A stretch of DNA of 64,000 nt from Phascolomyces articulosus (GCA_025677815.1 JAIXMP010000020.1:124001-188000), one strand, 5' to 3'; positions 40,326 through 54,117 are shown, counted from the stretch's first letter. The notes: generated by a model not told the origin, from the letters alone. Made by a program: numbers and translations.

Positions 40326-41522
40326 ATGAACAGTAAGATTTCAATCACTCATTTTTACAGACTGAATAATGCAATTAACTTTTTTATTTCATTGTAATAG
40401 ATTTACTTTTACGACTTCGTTATTCCAATGATCCAGAGGCAGACACTTTTTATGAATGGGAAGGGTCAATCTTGTAAGCGCTATTTTTGCCATATATCTC
40501 CTCCCCTAGCTTTCACTAAACTTATATATGACTAACGTAAACAATCCAACCCTCTTTTTTTACGCTTGATATCCACTTATATATTATATAAAAATAATAT
40601 ACAGTGCATTTATTCCAGGTGAAGCACCCAAAAAGGTTTTTCACTGCGTAGGAATGAATGTTGGCAAGGCTGATATCAAAGACAACAAAATAATAGCAAC
40701 GTCAAGAGAGTTGACTTATTATTTGGATCCTAAAACGCACGAAAAGTTGACACATTGGGATAATCCATGGACAGGGGAACGATTGCCAGGTTTGTATAAT
40801 TTATACACTTTTAGAATTTTTCAAATACAACAAAAGTCTACATTTTGATAACGATTCATTTCCGTTCCCTTTTACCCGAACGATATAGTGGTACACATTG
40901 CTAATGACCCAGTTCAAATGGCTTTGCCAACATTTGTCCCACTGGATGTCCGAAATAACCCATTCTCTAACACGACCAAGTTGATGATTGAGATCCCCCT
41001 ATTTTATCCAAACCCACTAGCGGATGATCCGAAATTTGCTCCTTACGACCCTAGTAAAATGTACCAAGGTATACTCTTTTTTTTTTCATATTTTTATATC
41101 GTGTCATGAATTTTATTCTAATAAGCATTTGAAAATAAATGGATATGGGATAAGCTGGTGAACTTTTCACATTTACTTGTCCAACAGCTCAAGTCCAAGA
41201 TGACCAAGCAAGCATTGATCATGCTGAAGTACACTGGACTCGGGTATCTCACTTTTCACCCTTTATGAAAATGGGTGAAAAGCAAGGATATTTGGTTTAT
41301 CACTGTACAGGTCATAAACTCCCCAAGAGGTCGACATACAAGGATCTTATTAGCCCTATTTTACGAAATGAAATCGAAAACAGAGTAAGAGTTTATAGTC
41401 ATGCACCTGATACTTATGATACAAATGCCAAAAATGTTTCTAGCTGGACGTATTTTAAAGAGCATTTTGATCAATACAAGAATGAGCCAGAAACTGAGTG
41501 GCCACCGACTGTTGGTAACTGA
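40326..41522 (+). CDS. DUF1838-family protein
   Basis: Five exons (40326-40332, 40401-40473, 40605-40789, 40889-41068, 41188-41522) give 259 residues. Recognisable blocks: YEWEGSIL, AFIPGEAPKKVFHCVGMNVG, YYLDPKTHEKLTHWDNPWTG, VVHIANDPVQ, and a C-terminal region rich in Trp and Tyr. This is the DUF1838 series, a family of unknown function best known from bacteria and some fungi. No signal peptide or membrane segment is seen. The first exon is only 7 nt (ATGAACA) and was chosen because it joins in phase to a clean acceptor at 40400; an unseen upstream exon could replace it. The WTG and HWxNPWTG blocks suggest an enzyme or lipocalin-like fold but nothing assigns a reaction. Confidence 0.72.
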
Positions 41523-41663
41523 TGATCGATAAAGTGGATGGAAGTTTTGATAATTTACTTTCTTTCTCGGAATAAAAACAGAAATTGCACCTTTATTGTA
41601 TAATAAAAAGAAGCGACATGCAATTATATGTACACAAATATCGATATAGATTAACAGGGGTAG

Positions 41664-41690
41664 GAGAGAGAGAGAGAGAGAGAGAGAGAG
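41664..41690. repeat. (GA)n microsatellite
   Basis: About 13 GA units downstream of the DUF1838 gene. Confidence 0.85.
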
Positions 41691-41950
41691 CAAAAGAGAG
41701 CGGGCGGTGATATATAATAGTTTGAAAAAGTAGGTTATCACCAGCTACGTTTATACGTACTGTACAGTCATATTCTTCGAAACCAATATTATACAAGAAA
41801 TCATAAAACTTTATATAAGACAATCAAAGTGATATATCATCATCTATATTCCGAGAAGGAATAATGATGTACTTATTATAAAAATGGATAGGTGTACATA
41901 ATGGTGGGTTCTTTTTTAATAATATGTCAAATATGCTAAAAGGATGAGTA

Positions 41951-43761
41951 TTAAGTATTCCGTACTATTAATTTGATGTTCCAGAATCTACGTGCTTCTG
42001 TACACAGTCTTTCACTATCATCAATATCGACCAGATTTACAAGTTGAATTTCTTCAATAGTATGTGGAGCAATCGTTGAGTTTCTCGTAAATGAGTAATT
42101 AACGTCAAAATATCTTCATATGAGAGTTTGGGTGCATGAGATAACTTTATCCGTCTAAGCTGAGAGCTTTTTCCAATAAGTTTCAAGATATCAATATCAA
42201 TGATTGTACCTGAAAGTTCAATTTGTTGCAGTTGAGGTAGTAATCTTAAAATCAAAAGTTGAAGCGCATCTTTTAATTCAGGTAGAGTGTCACAGCAATT
42301 ATTCGTGTCATTATCGCCATTATTACTATTCGCGGTCGTGGATGATGTCGAATTAAAAGACAGATGTAATTGTTGCAAACGCGTTAGTTTACTTATACTT
42401 CGTAAAACCTCCACGTTATTTACATTGTTGATTGTCATGGATCGAAGATACTTGGAACGGCGTATAACTCGTGATAGTAGATCTGCTGATGCATGCGATC
42501 CAGCATTGAATTGAACCAATGGTAATGTCGTATTATTTTGATTAATTTGCTGCTGGCTCTTACAACTAACAAAAGATCCTTGACTACTAGTAGAAATAGT
42601 GTAATCATTATCATTCTGATTACTGATATTTTGTTGACTACTAGCATAACTCCTATTGGTTCGTTGCGGGTCATAGGGAATAAGTCCCTGTATGTTCTCT
42701 GATTCGTCAAGCCATGATGGCGGAAGTGGTATTACTGATATGGGTGATATTTCTTGGGTACAGTTAACGCATATAAATTTTTTGAGGCTGGGACTGGTAT
42801 CAAATACAACACCCAGAAGGATATTAGGATTAATACCAGTTCCAACAAGATCAGAGACTGGATGGTTGTTGAATTACGAGAAAGAAGTTGAAATATAGTG
42901 GGTTGGTTTGACAGTTGAATCATATATTTCTGTATTTAACATTTTTTTTAATAACGTTAGCTTCTTCTCTATTTGTATTCCAAAGCTCCAAACCATCCAA
43001 ATTTAAGAATTACCTAACGTCCTTATACTTTGAATCTTCCGGTCGATCAAAATTTGTAAAGCTTCATCAGCGTCTGGACGACAAGTAATTTTAACGAAAT
43101 GGGTATGATGAAACATAGGGATAAGATGACACACATAGCGTGTAGAGGTTGCTAAATCAATATCACGCCACATGGGAGGAAATTGGTCCAGCATGAACCG
43201 ACGCCAATTACGATTTACTGATATGCTTTAGATACGTGTATAAAAATCCAAACGCGAAAAAATATCCACAAGATTTTCAAATGGCAGCTTATCAATAATA
43301 GAGCATCGTCTTCTTTTAATAGTTTTCGTTAGAATATTATACTGAAAGAGAAGTCGCGAATATCATTTAGTATCCTCACGATTAGCATGCTGCTTCCCTG
43401 ATTGCAAAGTAGAAAGAGCCTGTGCCATTTCGCCTTGATTTGTATAAAGCGTACCGAGATACATGTAACCTTCAGCCCATCCTGGCGATAATTTCACAAT
43501 ATTTTTGGCATCTATAATAGCACCCTTTTGGTTCCCTTGAGCTTCTCGACACATTGCTCGGCCAAGAAGTGCGACTGATCGTAGATGACAATCTATCTCT
43601 GCCAATGCCGTGTCGAACGAGCTTCGGGCCACTTCAAATTGTGATCGTTCAAAGGCATGCTGACCATCTCTAAAATGTTCTTCAATGGTAGGTGAGAATA
43701 CTATTTTCGATCTTTTTAGTATCTCATTGAATGGGTAGTTCAAACCAGACGGTTGACTCAT
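41951..43761 (-). pseudogene. TPR/F-box/LRR pseudogene
   Basis: The minus strand from ATG 43761 encodes a TPR-type N-terminus (HFRDGQHAFERSQFEVARSS, then GWAEGYMYLGTLYTNQGEMA), an F-box (IDKLPFENLVDIFSRLDFYT..., ...NRNWRRFMLDQFP) and LRR-like segments ending ARRFWNIKLIVRNT. This is the usual architecture of a fungal SCF substrate receptor. It is broken: TGA at 43363-43365 and TAA at 43228-43230 interrupt one otherwise continuous frame; a frame change occurs in the LRR part near 42830-42850 and another near 42070-42090. Both stops could come from C-to-T changes (CGA, CAA). One intron donor remains readable after ...IRTLG near 43016. Introns shorter than 20 nt would be needed to rescue it, so pseudogene is preferred. 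Confidence 0.7.
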
Positions 43762-44097
43762 GCAAAAAAGAAAAAAGGTTTATCCCAAATTTAGCAGAGT
43801 TTTTTTTTTTTTTTTAGCTACGGGTGATAACCTGTAGCTATGCTTCATAGATCCGATTCTCAGTTTGATCAAAAAATTTTAACTACATAACATATTTGCG
43901 GTACAAAAAAGAAATACTCGTGCTTTTTATTATATTTGGGAGTGGGGTGGATTTTTTACAAGTACATTATGGGAAATAGTACATAGAGAGAATGGAGATG
44001 AAAATAAGTAAAATATACATGTTAATTAACAATAAAAATTATAAATCAAAAAAACCATTAAATCTTTTTGCTTTTCTATCGTTCTATTTTAAAGGGT

Positions 44098-47000
44098 CTA
44101 AGACGATGACGATGTTTCTTCAGGTTTCAAAACATCAGCCCAAACGTTTTCTGCGTCCTCTTTTGAAACATCAGGGAAACAGACCTTATAAACATCTTCG
44201 TAGTATTCCACTGGAATACCTGTCATACCTTCCTTGATATGATCAGGAAGCTCTTCCCAATCAGAAAGGTTATCCTTGGGGAATAAAATGGTATCAATCT
44301 TGGATCGCTTTGCAGCGATTGTCTTTTCCTTCAAACCACCAATCTTGAGTACACGACCAGTAACAGTAATTTCACCAGTCATTGCAATATTTGAACTAAC
44401 AGGTCTGTTTAACGCCAAAGAAACCATTGAAGTTACCATCGTAACACCAGCCGAAGGGCCTATTTTTTTTTAAAAAAAAACATCAGCTTTTACTCTTTCT
44501 TTGATATCCTTCTAAGGTTTTTCTTGAAAGATACAATAATGTTACATACCATCTTTTGGTGTTGCACCAGCAGGACAATGTAAATGCACACGGGCCTTTT
44601 CAAAGAATTTGTTCTTGGGGAAACGTGTTGCCATAAGTGACTTGGCAAACGTATATGCAATGCTTGTAGATTCCTTCATCACATCGCCCAACTGACCTGT
44701 CTTGGATAAATGTGGTTGGGATTTTGGTGTCAATGAAGATTCAAGTACAGATTCAATATAAAGTGAGGATCCACCCATGCTTGTCCAAGCTAAACCCATA
44801 ATAACACCTGGGGGCGTGCTTTCATAGATACGGTCAGATTGGAATACAGGTGCACCAACATAATCCTTCAAATTTTCTGCTGTAATATCAATCTTGATAT
44901 CTTCAGGAACAACCAATGCTTTGTGTTCTTCTTTCTTGGTTTCCTCGGTTCCTTCCTTGTTTTCAGTAGTAACGGACTTCTCTTGTTTCGCCGACACATT
45001 CTTTTCCTCCTCCTTTACAACTTCATCACCTTGTAAAGCAGAGACCTTTTCAACGACTTGATAACCAGCTTTGCGGAAAATCTTATCAATATGCTTCTTG
45101 AGGTTTCTAACACCACTTTCACGGCAGTAATTTCGGATCAATGTATCAACTGCATCTGAAGAGAGGTTCACATTGACATTATCTAAACCAGAAGCGATAC
45201 GTGCACTAGGTGCTAAATATTTGGATGCAATGGCAGCCTTTTCTTCGGCAACATAACCTGATAATTGGATGACTTCCATACGATCTAACAATGGACCAGG
45301 AATCGTATCCAATACATTTGCGGTACAGACAAACAAAACCTTGGAGAGATCAACAGGAACATCCATATAATGATCCAAGAAGCTACCATTCTGCTCTGGA
45401 TCGAGTAATTCAAGCAAAGCAGAAGAAGGATCACCTTGATGACCACGACCAATCTTGTCGATTTCATCAATCAAGATCAATGGATTCTCAGTCTTGACCT
45501 TCTTGAGGGCTTGAATCACCTTACCAGGCATGGCACCAACATAGGTACGACGATGACCCTTGATTTCAGCCACATCCGTTAAACCACCCACTGAGAATCG
45601 ATAGAATTCACGATCTAATGCACGTGCAATACTTTTACCGATGGATGTCTGTAAAAAGAAAGATTGAGTATATCCAATATTTTTGGTTCATCATCATGCA
45701 TGTATAAATATAAGTATCCGTACCTTTCCGGTTCCTGGAGGACCTGACAAACATAAAATCTTGCCTTCCACGGTACCACGAAGTTTACCAACGGCAATGA
45801 ATTCAAGAATTCGTTCCTTGACATCTTGAAGACCATAATGGTCTTCATCCAACACACCCTTTGCATGATTGATATTATAGTTTTCACGCGAACGCTGACC
45901 CCATGGAACTTGGGTGAGCCAGTCAAGATAATTACGAGTAACATTGAATTCAGAGGCAGCAGGTTCCAAATGGGCCAACTTGTTGATTTCTTCATCAAAT
46001 ACTTTACGTACAGCTTCAGGCATGACTAATTTGCTTGCCTTTTCCTTGAATCCTTCCACAAGCTTATCCTTTCCATCACTTTCTAAGCCCAGTTCCTTTT
46101 TAATACCCTTGAGTTGTTCCATCAAATAGTATTCACGTTGACGTTTCGCGATTTTGCTCTCGACATCCTTAGAAATCTTGTTTTGAAGTTGTGCATTCAT
46201 CAATTCTTTTTTGAGTACAACCAAGGCCTTTTGCAAACGATCTTCAACGGATAACGTTTCCATGACTTCTTGTAATTCGAGTGGTTCGCCAGTTGATACG
46301 GCAGCAGCGAAATCGGCCAATTTAGCAGGTTCTTCGAATACATTACCAGCTGACTGTGACATAGAAAAACTAGCAATTTGGTCACGGAAAAGTGGGTTGA
46401 GTGATGCAATTTCTTTAAAAACAGAAACAATCTCGGAGGTGACAGCACGAATCACGGGGTCCTTCTTGTCATAGGGTGGATCAATCAGATTTTCGACGTT
46501 GACAAGTGATACTGCATGTTCGTTGGCTAAGAAGGATGTTGCATATTGCGGCTCTTTATCACCTTCTGCTGCATTAAGTTCTTCTCCTGCTGATTCTGAA
46601 ATAGCTAAAATTAAAAACAAGCGCCCAGTTCCAATTAATATTATCTTATTTATAATAACATTCCTTTTTCCTATTATTCAATTCTCTTTTTTTTTACCTT
46701 GTGTCTTTTTAATTACTGAATCTTCCTTTGCTGCAGAAGTAGGAGCAGATTCTGCTTCTTTTACTGCAAGATTCTGTTCTTCGACAGAAGGTTTAATTTC
46801 TTCTACTGCCGCTTGAGCAGGCTTGCCTGTCGTATTAATCAGATCCGTAATTTCGATACGTCGATGAGGATATAATACAGCAGTTAATCCCCCATCCCCT
46901 TCATCCTTATTCTTTGAATTAGCTGGGAATACGCTCGTAATTTGTGCAAACACACCGACTTTATGGACTTGATCTAAGCTGGAAATCGTATCAACATCAA

Positions 47001-47634
47001 CGTTTTCATCCTTGAGCAAGAACGCACCGACATAAGGTTGACCACGTTTCAACAAATCTTTAATAGCAGCAGTAACATTAGGGTCTTTGACGACAACAGC
47101 CTTATAGAAACCAGGGAACAATGGTCGGCGCGCAATGGGAACAGCCAATACTTGAGGATACACTTCGGGTACAGTCGGCTTTTGGAGCTGATTGTCAATA
47201 ACATTGAACGCGCGTCGAGATGATTTGTCATCACCACCTCCATTACCCTCTCCATTATTCTCGCCATGACCATTTCCAGCGGCACCAGCAGCGCCTCCTG
47301 CACTTTCACCATTACCCGGTTCGCTATTCGCTGGATCCTGTTCACGCAAGTGCATGGTACTCAAATGTCGTTTTACACCTGCTGCGCTACGAATAGGTTG
47401 TAAAGCAACGAAAACGGAGGATCCTCTACTAGATTGAAGTGATTTAAGTACTGGTTCTGAAGCCAACATAGTCACAGAAGGTCGAGTAGCAGCTGTTGAA
47501 AAGGATCGTGTGGATGACGACGCCAAACCTCCTGTTGTTGTTGAAGACCGGGATGGTAGCTGTGAAGCAAGTGCATTGTTGAGTTGCGACCGGGTGATCT
47601 TTTTAGAAATGTGGACAAGAAAAGAATTGTTCAT
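44098..47634 (-). CDS. PIM1: mitochondrial Lon protease
   Basis: Four exons on the minus strand (47634-46698, 46604-45724, 45648-44550, 44459-44098) encode 1092 residues (yeast Pim1 is 1133). A basic, Ser/Thr-rich presequence (~1-60) is followed by a Gly/Asn/Glu-rich linker, the N domain ([15 protein letters not shown]), the AAA+ module with Walker A GPPGTGKTS and Walker [11 protein letters not shown], and the peptidase domain. Catalytic Ser lies in DGPSAG (~975) and Lys in GGLKEK (~1018), 43 residues apart as in E. coli Lon. A charged Lys/Glu-rich insert (~790-840) separates AAA+ and protease, as in other fungal mitochondrial Lons. Lon degrades damaged and regulatory matrix proteins. Introns fall inside the Walker A motif and two codons before the catalytic serine. 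ATG 47634 was chosen; the frame extends upstream only to a TTG. Confidence 0.96.
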
Positions 47635-49472
47635 GATTGCTTTATTTTGAAACAGGCAACCCCCTTTTCCGAGATTTTGGGTGGTGCAAAAAGTGGGAGT
47701 ATCACAACACAAGGAAGTGAAAAATAAAAGACAAGGGGGAAAGAAGGGAAATATAAACCTATTTTGTTACCAGGTTTTGAATGTCAAAGCAAAGAAAATC
47801 GGAAAAACGTTAATTCCGTTCCGATCAATAATTCATTTCGTTTCGACAAGTTTCCATTGATGGTGGGAAATTGTTGACGTGTAAGCAGTATGTGTATTTA
47901 TTATGCTTGTTAGAGTAATATCATTATCAATAAAGATCATTATGTATTTAAAAAGATGCTTTCTATTGCAAGTAAATATAACATTCGTGGATTAGTCATT
48001 ATTTTTTCTTTTTTTCCTTCTGGATATTTATTCCCTTCTTGTGAATAACATCAGCAACTAAGATGATTATTCCCTTTATGCTTCATTGTTGTATTAGATA
48101 TGCATTTTATGTAGAAAGATATATTGTGCTACTTCCTCAGAGTAATGTATGCAAAGAAACAAGATTAATAATAAATATATTTAATATTACATATATTGAC
48201 TATATATTTTTCCTACCAATAAGCATTTAACATTTCATAGATCAATATTTATATATATATTACATGTCATTAATCCTCACTTCATACAATTTGATCATCA
48301 ATAAACATAAATTCTGGCTATAACCGGTATATTGGTAATGATATGGTACTATATAAAGAGAACATGTTCCTTGTAACACTAAAATAACTATGAAATAAAA
48401 TTGGGTCAAACAGGAGCACTGATGGCATGTAATAAGGAATCTTCTATTGAGGATAAAAGTTCACCATGGTATGCTTCGATGATGTTTATAATTTTGAATG
48501 TTATAAAGACATTCAAATTATATGCTTGATGAAAAAAAAAGTATTATAAAGAAATCAAACTACATTTCAATATGAGTAATCCTGGGGTTGATTTTAAGTA
48601 CTAGAATAGTAATGCATATTTGTAGAGAACAAGATTTTTTTCCATAAGATTTGAGGGGTAAAGTTCCGCTGCATATTCACCAAAAAAAATATATAACAGG
48701 GTTCAGAAGAGAACAAGGAATACGATTAGAGATACAATTATGTTTCCACATTGCTACCATCGAGAGCTGATATTCTACCAATCTATAATTCTATAGTAAA
48801 ATATTTATACTACACTTAAACCTTATCATGATGTATTTACAAAATGATCGGATTTATATATGTCAAAAGAAAAAGAAAAAAGGTCAAATGAAATTAAGCT
48901 TTCATCAGCACTTCATGCTTCGTGTAACAGATCGTCCACTAGACTTGACCTGAATTACTGTCAATCTCAACCCTACGTTTTGTATTTCATGCATGTTGAT
49001 TTGAACAGGGTACATTCCCCTCCCCCCCTTTTTTTTACAATGATACAATAAAATTTTAGAAGATTGACGATTTTATTTTATTCCGATAATAGCAATATCA
49101 GTATGAAATAGTAGATAACAGCAACAATATCTTCATAAACATGTTTTTTTGCCAATTTATTTAATATTGCCATCAAAGGCAACATCTAAAATCCCACTGC
49201 CGCGCGACATAAAACATACCTTCCTGGAAAAAAAGAGATAGCTAATGAATATAATATACTCCTTGTCTACATGCATATATAACAGCACTATCCTGTCAAT
49301 AAGCCAATTAATAGACAGTTATTCATTATCCACTAACAAACATTTATATCTTGATATTATATTGCCACTATTTTTTAGTGCCCCTTCTTCTATCACTCTA
49401 TACACTTTTCTTTCATTTCGTTTTCTTTTTTTTTTTTTTTTTTTGGTATATATATTATTTTTATTAAAAACA
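47635..49472. other. intergenic, divergent Lon and chitin synthase
   Basis: About 1.8 kb of AT-rich DNA upstream of both genes. No ORF is supported; a long T run (49428-49444) lies ~30 nt before the chitin synthase ATG. Confidence 0.5.
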
Positions 49473-52400
49473 ATGCCTTGGCAAAATAATGGTAATAGAC
49501 CTCCATATATAAACCCACAGCAACGACAACAACAGTCATCGCCGTCACTTTCTCCACCACAACAACTTGATCGACCATCTCCAGGTAACGAGCCAGCATC
49601 CTGGACCGGATACAATCGCATCCAAAGTAGCCCGTCACCAGTAGTTCTTCAGCAACAACAACAACAACAACAACAATATAATGTACATGAGAACAATAAT
49701 GCTGCTTATTATCAGTATCCAACAGCACCACCACCAACATCAGCTAGTCATCATCATTATTATCAGCCCTCCTCATATGGTCAAGATTCAAACATTTTTT
49801 CAGATAGCCAGATGACAGCAGTAACAAATAATTCTTCCCTGTATTATTATAATAATACGAACAGCTATCAATCGGCTCCATCACAGCAGCATCAAAAGCA
49901 CCTGGTCCATCCTTCCATGGGAACACCTTTATCAACATCTACAACTTTACCATCGCTTCATATAAATAATGACCCAATAACTCTTATGGCAGCAGGTCTG
50001 TCATCGCCTTATTATGAACCAGGAAGAGTGCCAAGACGTCAACCAAGAAGATATACAACAGGTATATATAAAAATCTGAACCACTTGTATTTAAAGCGTA
50101 CCTTTATCCGTTTATAAACATTTATTTGACATTGTGTAAATATATCTGTTAAATTTAGTACGAAGAATCAAATTGACAAAAGGCAATTTGGTGGTGGAAA
50201 ACCCAGTCCCATCAAAATATTTAGAAAATGTACCTCGTAAAGAAGGTAGAGAATTTACACATCTTCGATATACAGCGGCAACTTGTGATCCTTCAGAATT
50301 TTCAAACAAAAACTATACATTACGACAACAACTCTCAAATCGCAAAACAGAACTTTTCATTGCTTTGACCATGTACAACGTAAAATAATATAGTTCCTGC
50401 TATAAATATTATATAACCTATATTATATTATTTTTTAGCACTTAAATGCTGATCTTTACCCAATTTAATTTATTATTAGGAGGATGAAGTTTTGTTTTGT
50501 CGTACGATGCATGGCGTAATGAAGAATATTGCCCACCTTTGTTCGCGCCACAGGTCCTCCACGTGGGGGGTTGGAGGATACGAAAAAGTTGTTGTTTGCA
50601 TTATCTCTGATGGTCGTAATAAGATTAATCCAAGAACACTGTCAGTTTTAACAACTATGGGTGTTTATCAAGAAGGTGTTGCTAAGAATATCGTCGAGAG
50701 TAAACCAGTGACAGCGCATATTTATGAGGTAATGGCACTATTTTTATTTTAATTTCCTTCTATCTTTTGATTAATTACATATAAAATTTGCATGCTCATA
50801 ACTAAGGAAGTAACATACTTATTTTTTGCTATTTGTTAACGCGATTTAGTATACAACACAAATATCAGTGGATCCCGACATGACACTTAAGGGTTCGGAA
50901 AAAGGTATGGTTCCCGTCCAAATTCTATTCTGTCTCAAAGAGAAAAACCAAAAAAAGATCAACTCGCATCGCTGGTTTTTTCAAGCATTTGGTCCACTCT
51001 TAAAGCCCAACATATGTGTCCTTCTTGATGTCGGTACTCGTCCAGGACATACATCCATCTACCACCTGTGGAAATCTTTTAGTATTCACCGTAATGTGGC
51101 TGGAGCATGCGGTGAGATTCGCGCCATGGCTGGATGTCATTTATGGAATCCGCTAGTCGCTGCCCAGAACTTTGAATATAAAATCTCGAATATTCTCGAC
51201 AAACCACTGGAGTCGGTATTTGGTCACATTTCGGTCCTTCCTGGAGCATTTTCAGCATATCGTTATGATGCACTCCAAAATGACGTATTTGGACAAGGAC
51301 CACTACAAAAATACTTTTTGGGCGAGCAACTTCATGGTCATGATGCGGATATTTTTACAGCCAATATGTATCTGGCTGAGGATCGAATACTTTGTTATAG
51401 TTTAGTTGCCAAAAAAGATAGTAAATGGGTCCTACGTTACGTTTGCAATGCTTATGGTGAAACAGATGTACCTGACCGTGTGCCTGAATTTATTTCACAA
51501 AGACGTCGATGGCTTAATGGGTCTTTTTTTGCAGCTGTTTATTCACTTGCACATTGGCGTAACATTTGGGGTTCGAATCATTTTATCTTGCGTAAAATTA
51601 TGTTTATGATTGAAAGTTTCTATCAATTATTTAATCTAATATTCTCATGGTTCTCTCTCGTAAGTTCTTTTTTTTTCCTTTTAAAAATATTACTATTCAT
51701 CTCATCCTGCTAATATTAATTACGTATAAATTATTAACCGATGAAATTTCTTATTTGCTCAGGGTAACTTTTATATTGTATTTTTTACAATGACTGCATC
51801 GATGCAATCAGTAGATCTTGATCCCAAGCCATTTTCTGTAAGCATCGCTCATATACTACATACGGTCCTAAATTATATATATGTACTGTTGTTGATTGTC
51901 CAGTTTATCATTGCCATGGGTAACCGTCCACAAGGGTTCAGGTGGGCTTATACACTCAGTATCATGTTTTTTGCATTATTGATGGGCTATATTACGTTTT
52001 GTATTCTCTGGATTACTGTTACGAGTATGCGTAACTCTATAAACCGAGCTGAAGGTTCTACCAATGAATTACTAGCGTTAATTGAGCAGAGTACTTTTCG
52101 ATACGTGATCATTTCGGCATTGTCCACATATGTATTATACTGGCTGGCAAGCATACTGTTTCTTGACGTATCGCACATGATAACTAGCTTCTTCCAATAT
52201 ATATTCCTGTCACCAAGTTATATCAATGTTTTAAATATCTATGCATTCTGTAATACACACGATGTTTCTTGGGGTACCAAGGGTGATAATGGTATATCCA
52301 CCGATTTGGGTGTTGTCTCGAGTGGTTCCAATAAAGATAATTCGTCGGTAGTAGAAGTGGAAGTTCCGATAGAGGAAAAAGATTTAAATTCCCAATATGA

Positions 52401-52701
52401 AGACGCGCGACAACATTTACTGTCTAGACCTTCAAGTGAAAAGGAAACATTGGAAGTGGTAAATACTGCTACAAAGCAAGAAGATTATTATCGAGCATTT
52501 CGTACACGACTTGTCCTCATGTGGCTGGTTACAAATTTGATTCTTGTGATGGCAATCACTAGCGCAGAAGAATGGATCTGGACATATCATCAAAGAAGTA
52601 CCGCTTACTTGGGTTTTGTCCTATGGTCCGTAGCAGGTTTGGCTGCTATTCGCTTTGTTGGATCATGCTTTTATCTCTTTTTCAGAATATTTACTGGATG
52701 A
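49473..52701 (+). CDS. chitin synthase, division 1
   Basis: Five exons (49473-50061, 50159-50379, 50480-50728, 50850-51659, 51763-52701) encode 935 residues. The N-terminal ~200 residues are disordered, with Gln, Asn, Tyr and Pro tracts and a basic end ([12 protein letters not shown]). The catalytic core begins [20 protein letters not shown] and shows the family-2 glycosyltransferase residues: [22 protein letters not shown] and QRRRWLNG (product-binding QxxRW). It is followed by about seven C-terminal membrane segments. It polymerises UDP-GlcNAc to chitin at the plasma membrane. The [11 protein letters not shown] motif and the arrangement fit division 1 (classes I-III); I cannot fix the class. 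In-frame codons upstream of 49473 are not part of the core; the ATG follows an A-rich leader. Confidence 0.95.
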
Positions 52702-53756
52702 AAAAAAGGGTCACTGAATCAAAATCAATTTTAGTATATTTATATTTGTAATAGTATTATTTTACATTATATTTTACCTTTTTTATATGAATTATTAATT
52801 TTTTGTTATTTTGTGTTGTTCTGGTGCGTGATCTTATAAGAATAAATTCTAATATACCAGTAACAACAAAATCAAATATTAGTTAAATGCTTTTACCCTT
52901 TGCCATATGTTTATTATATATATGAATTCTTTGATAAATTGGACATCTCTACAAACAAAAAGTAGAATGAGGAGGTAGTTTTGTCAAGATAGTAACTAGT
53001 ACAATATACCACCTATATAAGGGCACACCTTTTACAAAAAGAATCAAAGGTAACGATATAATAAAAATAACACAAACGATAGTAGCACAAGTGATTTTTG
53101 AAGCGGAGGAAAGAAACTTGCAATTATTATATTCGTAATTTGAAACTATATCTATAATATATGCAAAGGATCTTGTCATTGATGACACCATATACATCTG
53201 AACTCAAAGTAGATGTAGCGATGTTTCTTTATTCGGACAACAAAAATACCAACGAAATGGTCTCAGCCGAATGCTGTGATTACAACGAGAGACTCCTCAA
53301 AATAACTTAATTTAAACTTTCCTTGTTGTACACATTGCTGAGAATTGTATTAAATTGGAACAAACGTAACTGTGACACCTATTTCATATCCGAAACTGAA
53401 AGAGTGTTTAAATAGGCCCAAAAAAAGAAACATGATTTTATAACGCATTATAACACCTTTGGTAAATTCCTTTCAGTCTATTACTATTGTTCACATTTGT
53501 GTTGTGTATTATTGTTTTACGATTAATCCTCGTATTTGAATTTTTTTTTGTTTAGCCTCCACTTTAGATGTCTTATATTTGGATATTGCCGGAAAAGGAA
53601 ATGGAAACAAAAAATAGCTTCTTGTGCTGCATATCACAGAGTTTTACAAGTAACTTAGCCCACATACACTTCCACGCGTCAAGTAACACCATCCATCTAG
53701 TCAATTTTGCTGACACACTTCCTTGGGCTAAAGCCTCCTAATTGACTGTATAGGAG
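52702..53756. other. intergenic before mobile element
   Basis: AT-rich region downstream of chitin synthase. No gene supported. It ends at the left inverted repeat. Confidence 0.5.
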
Positions 53757-54117
53757 TTTTCCAAATTATTTGCGCCAAGCTACGTTACATAATGAAAGGC
53801 TTCGCGTTATCTGAGGAACCAATTCGCGTCAATGATTTTGCATTCTACTTTTGCATCCTGGTATTTGCGTCATCATTTGGGCTTTCACTCCATATCAACT
53901 TATACAACGCACAAACGAGCACAGGGTCCATTTGGTTATCAATAAAAACATTCAAATCTAAACGCATATCAACTTATACTTTATTGAAAGATTATTTATA
54001 AAACAAAGAAGGTACAGCAGGTTGCTACAAAACTTGTTTTTTAAGGTAAGAATCAAAAAATGACATTGGGTACTTAATCCATCCAACACAACCACCCTTA
54101 ACTTGTTTAACTGTTTT
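53757..54117 (+). repeat. left inverted repeat of the element
   Basis: The stretch starting ATTATTTGCGCCAAGCT (53767) and ending near ACTTGTTTAACTGTTT (54117) matches the reverse complement of 63351-63747 over nearly its whole length, at roughly 80-85% identity by eye. It contains TTTGCG at 53769 and 53864. A 69-codon open frame at 53792-54001 is just this repeat read through; a related frame occurs in the right copy. Confidence 0.85.

Noticed and set aside
43326..43363. A 38-nt GTGAGG...TTTCAG intron that would remove the TGA in the TPR/F-box gene
   Set aside because: Its removal shifts the frame, whereas the downstream F-box is in the unspliced frame; so the stop is treated as real.
53700..53760. 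Search for a CACTA tip and target-site duplication at the element edges
   Set aside because: No CACTA/CACTG tip or matching 2-3 bp duplication could be defined with confidence at either edge.
53792..54001. Similar protein-like frames in both inverted repeats (...KGFALSEEPI...)
   Set aside because: Similarity follows from the inverted repeat DNA itself; the two frames differ by insertions and lack starts or domains, so this is not a gene.
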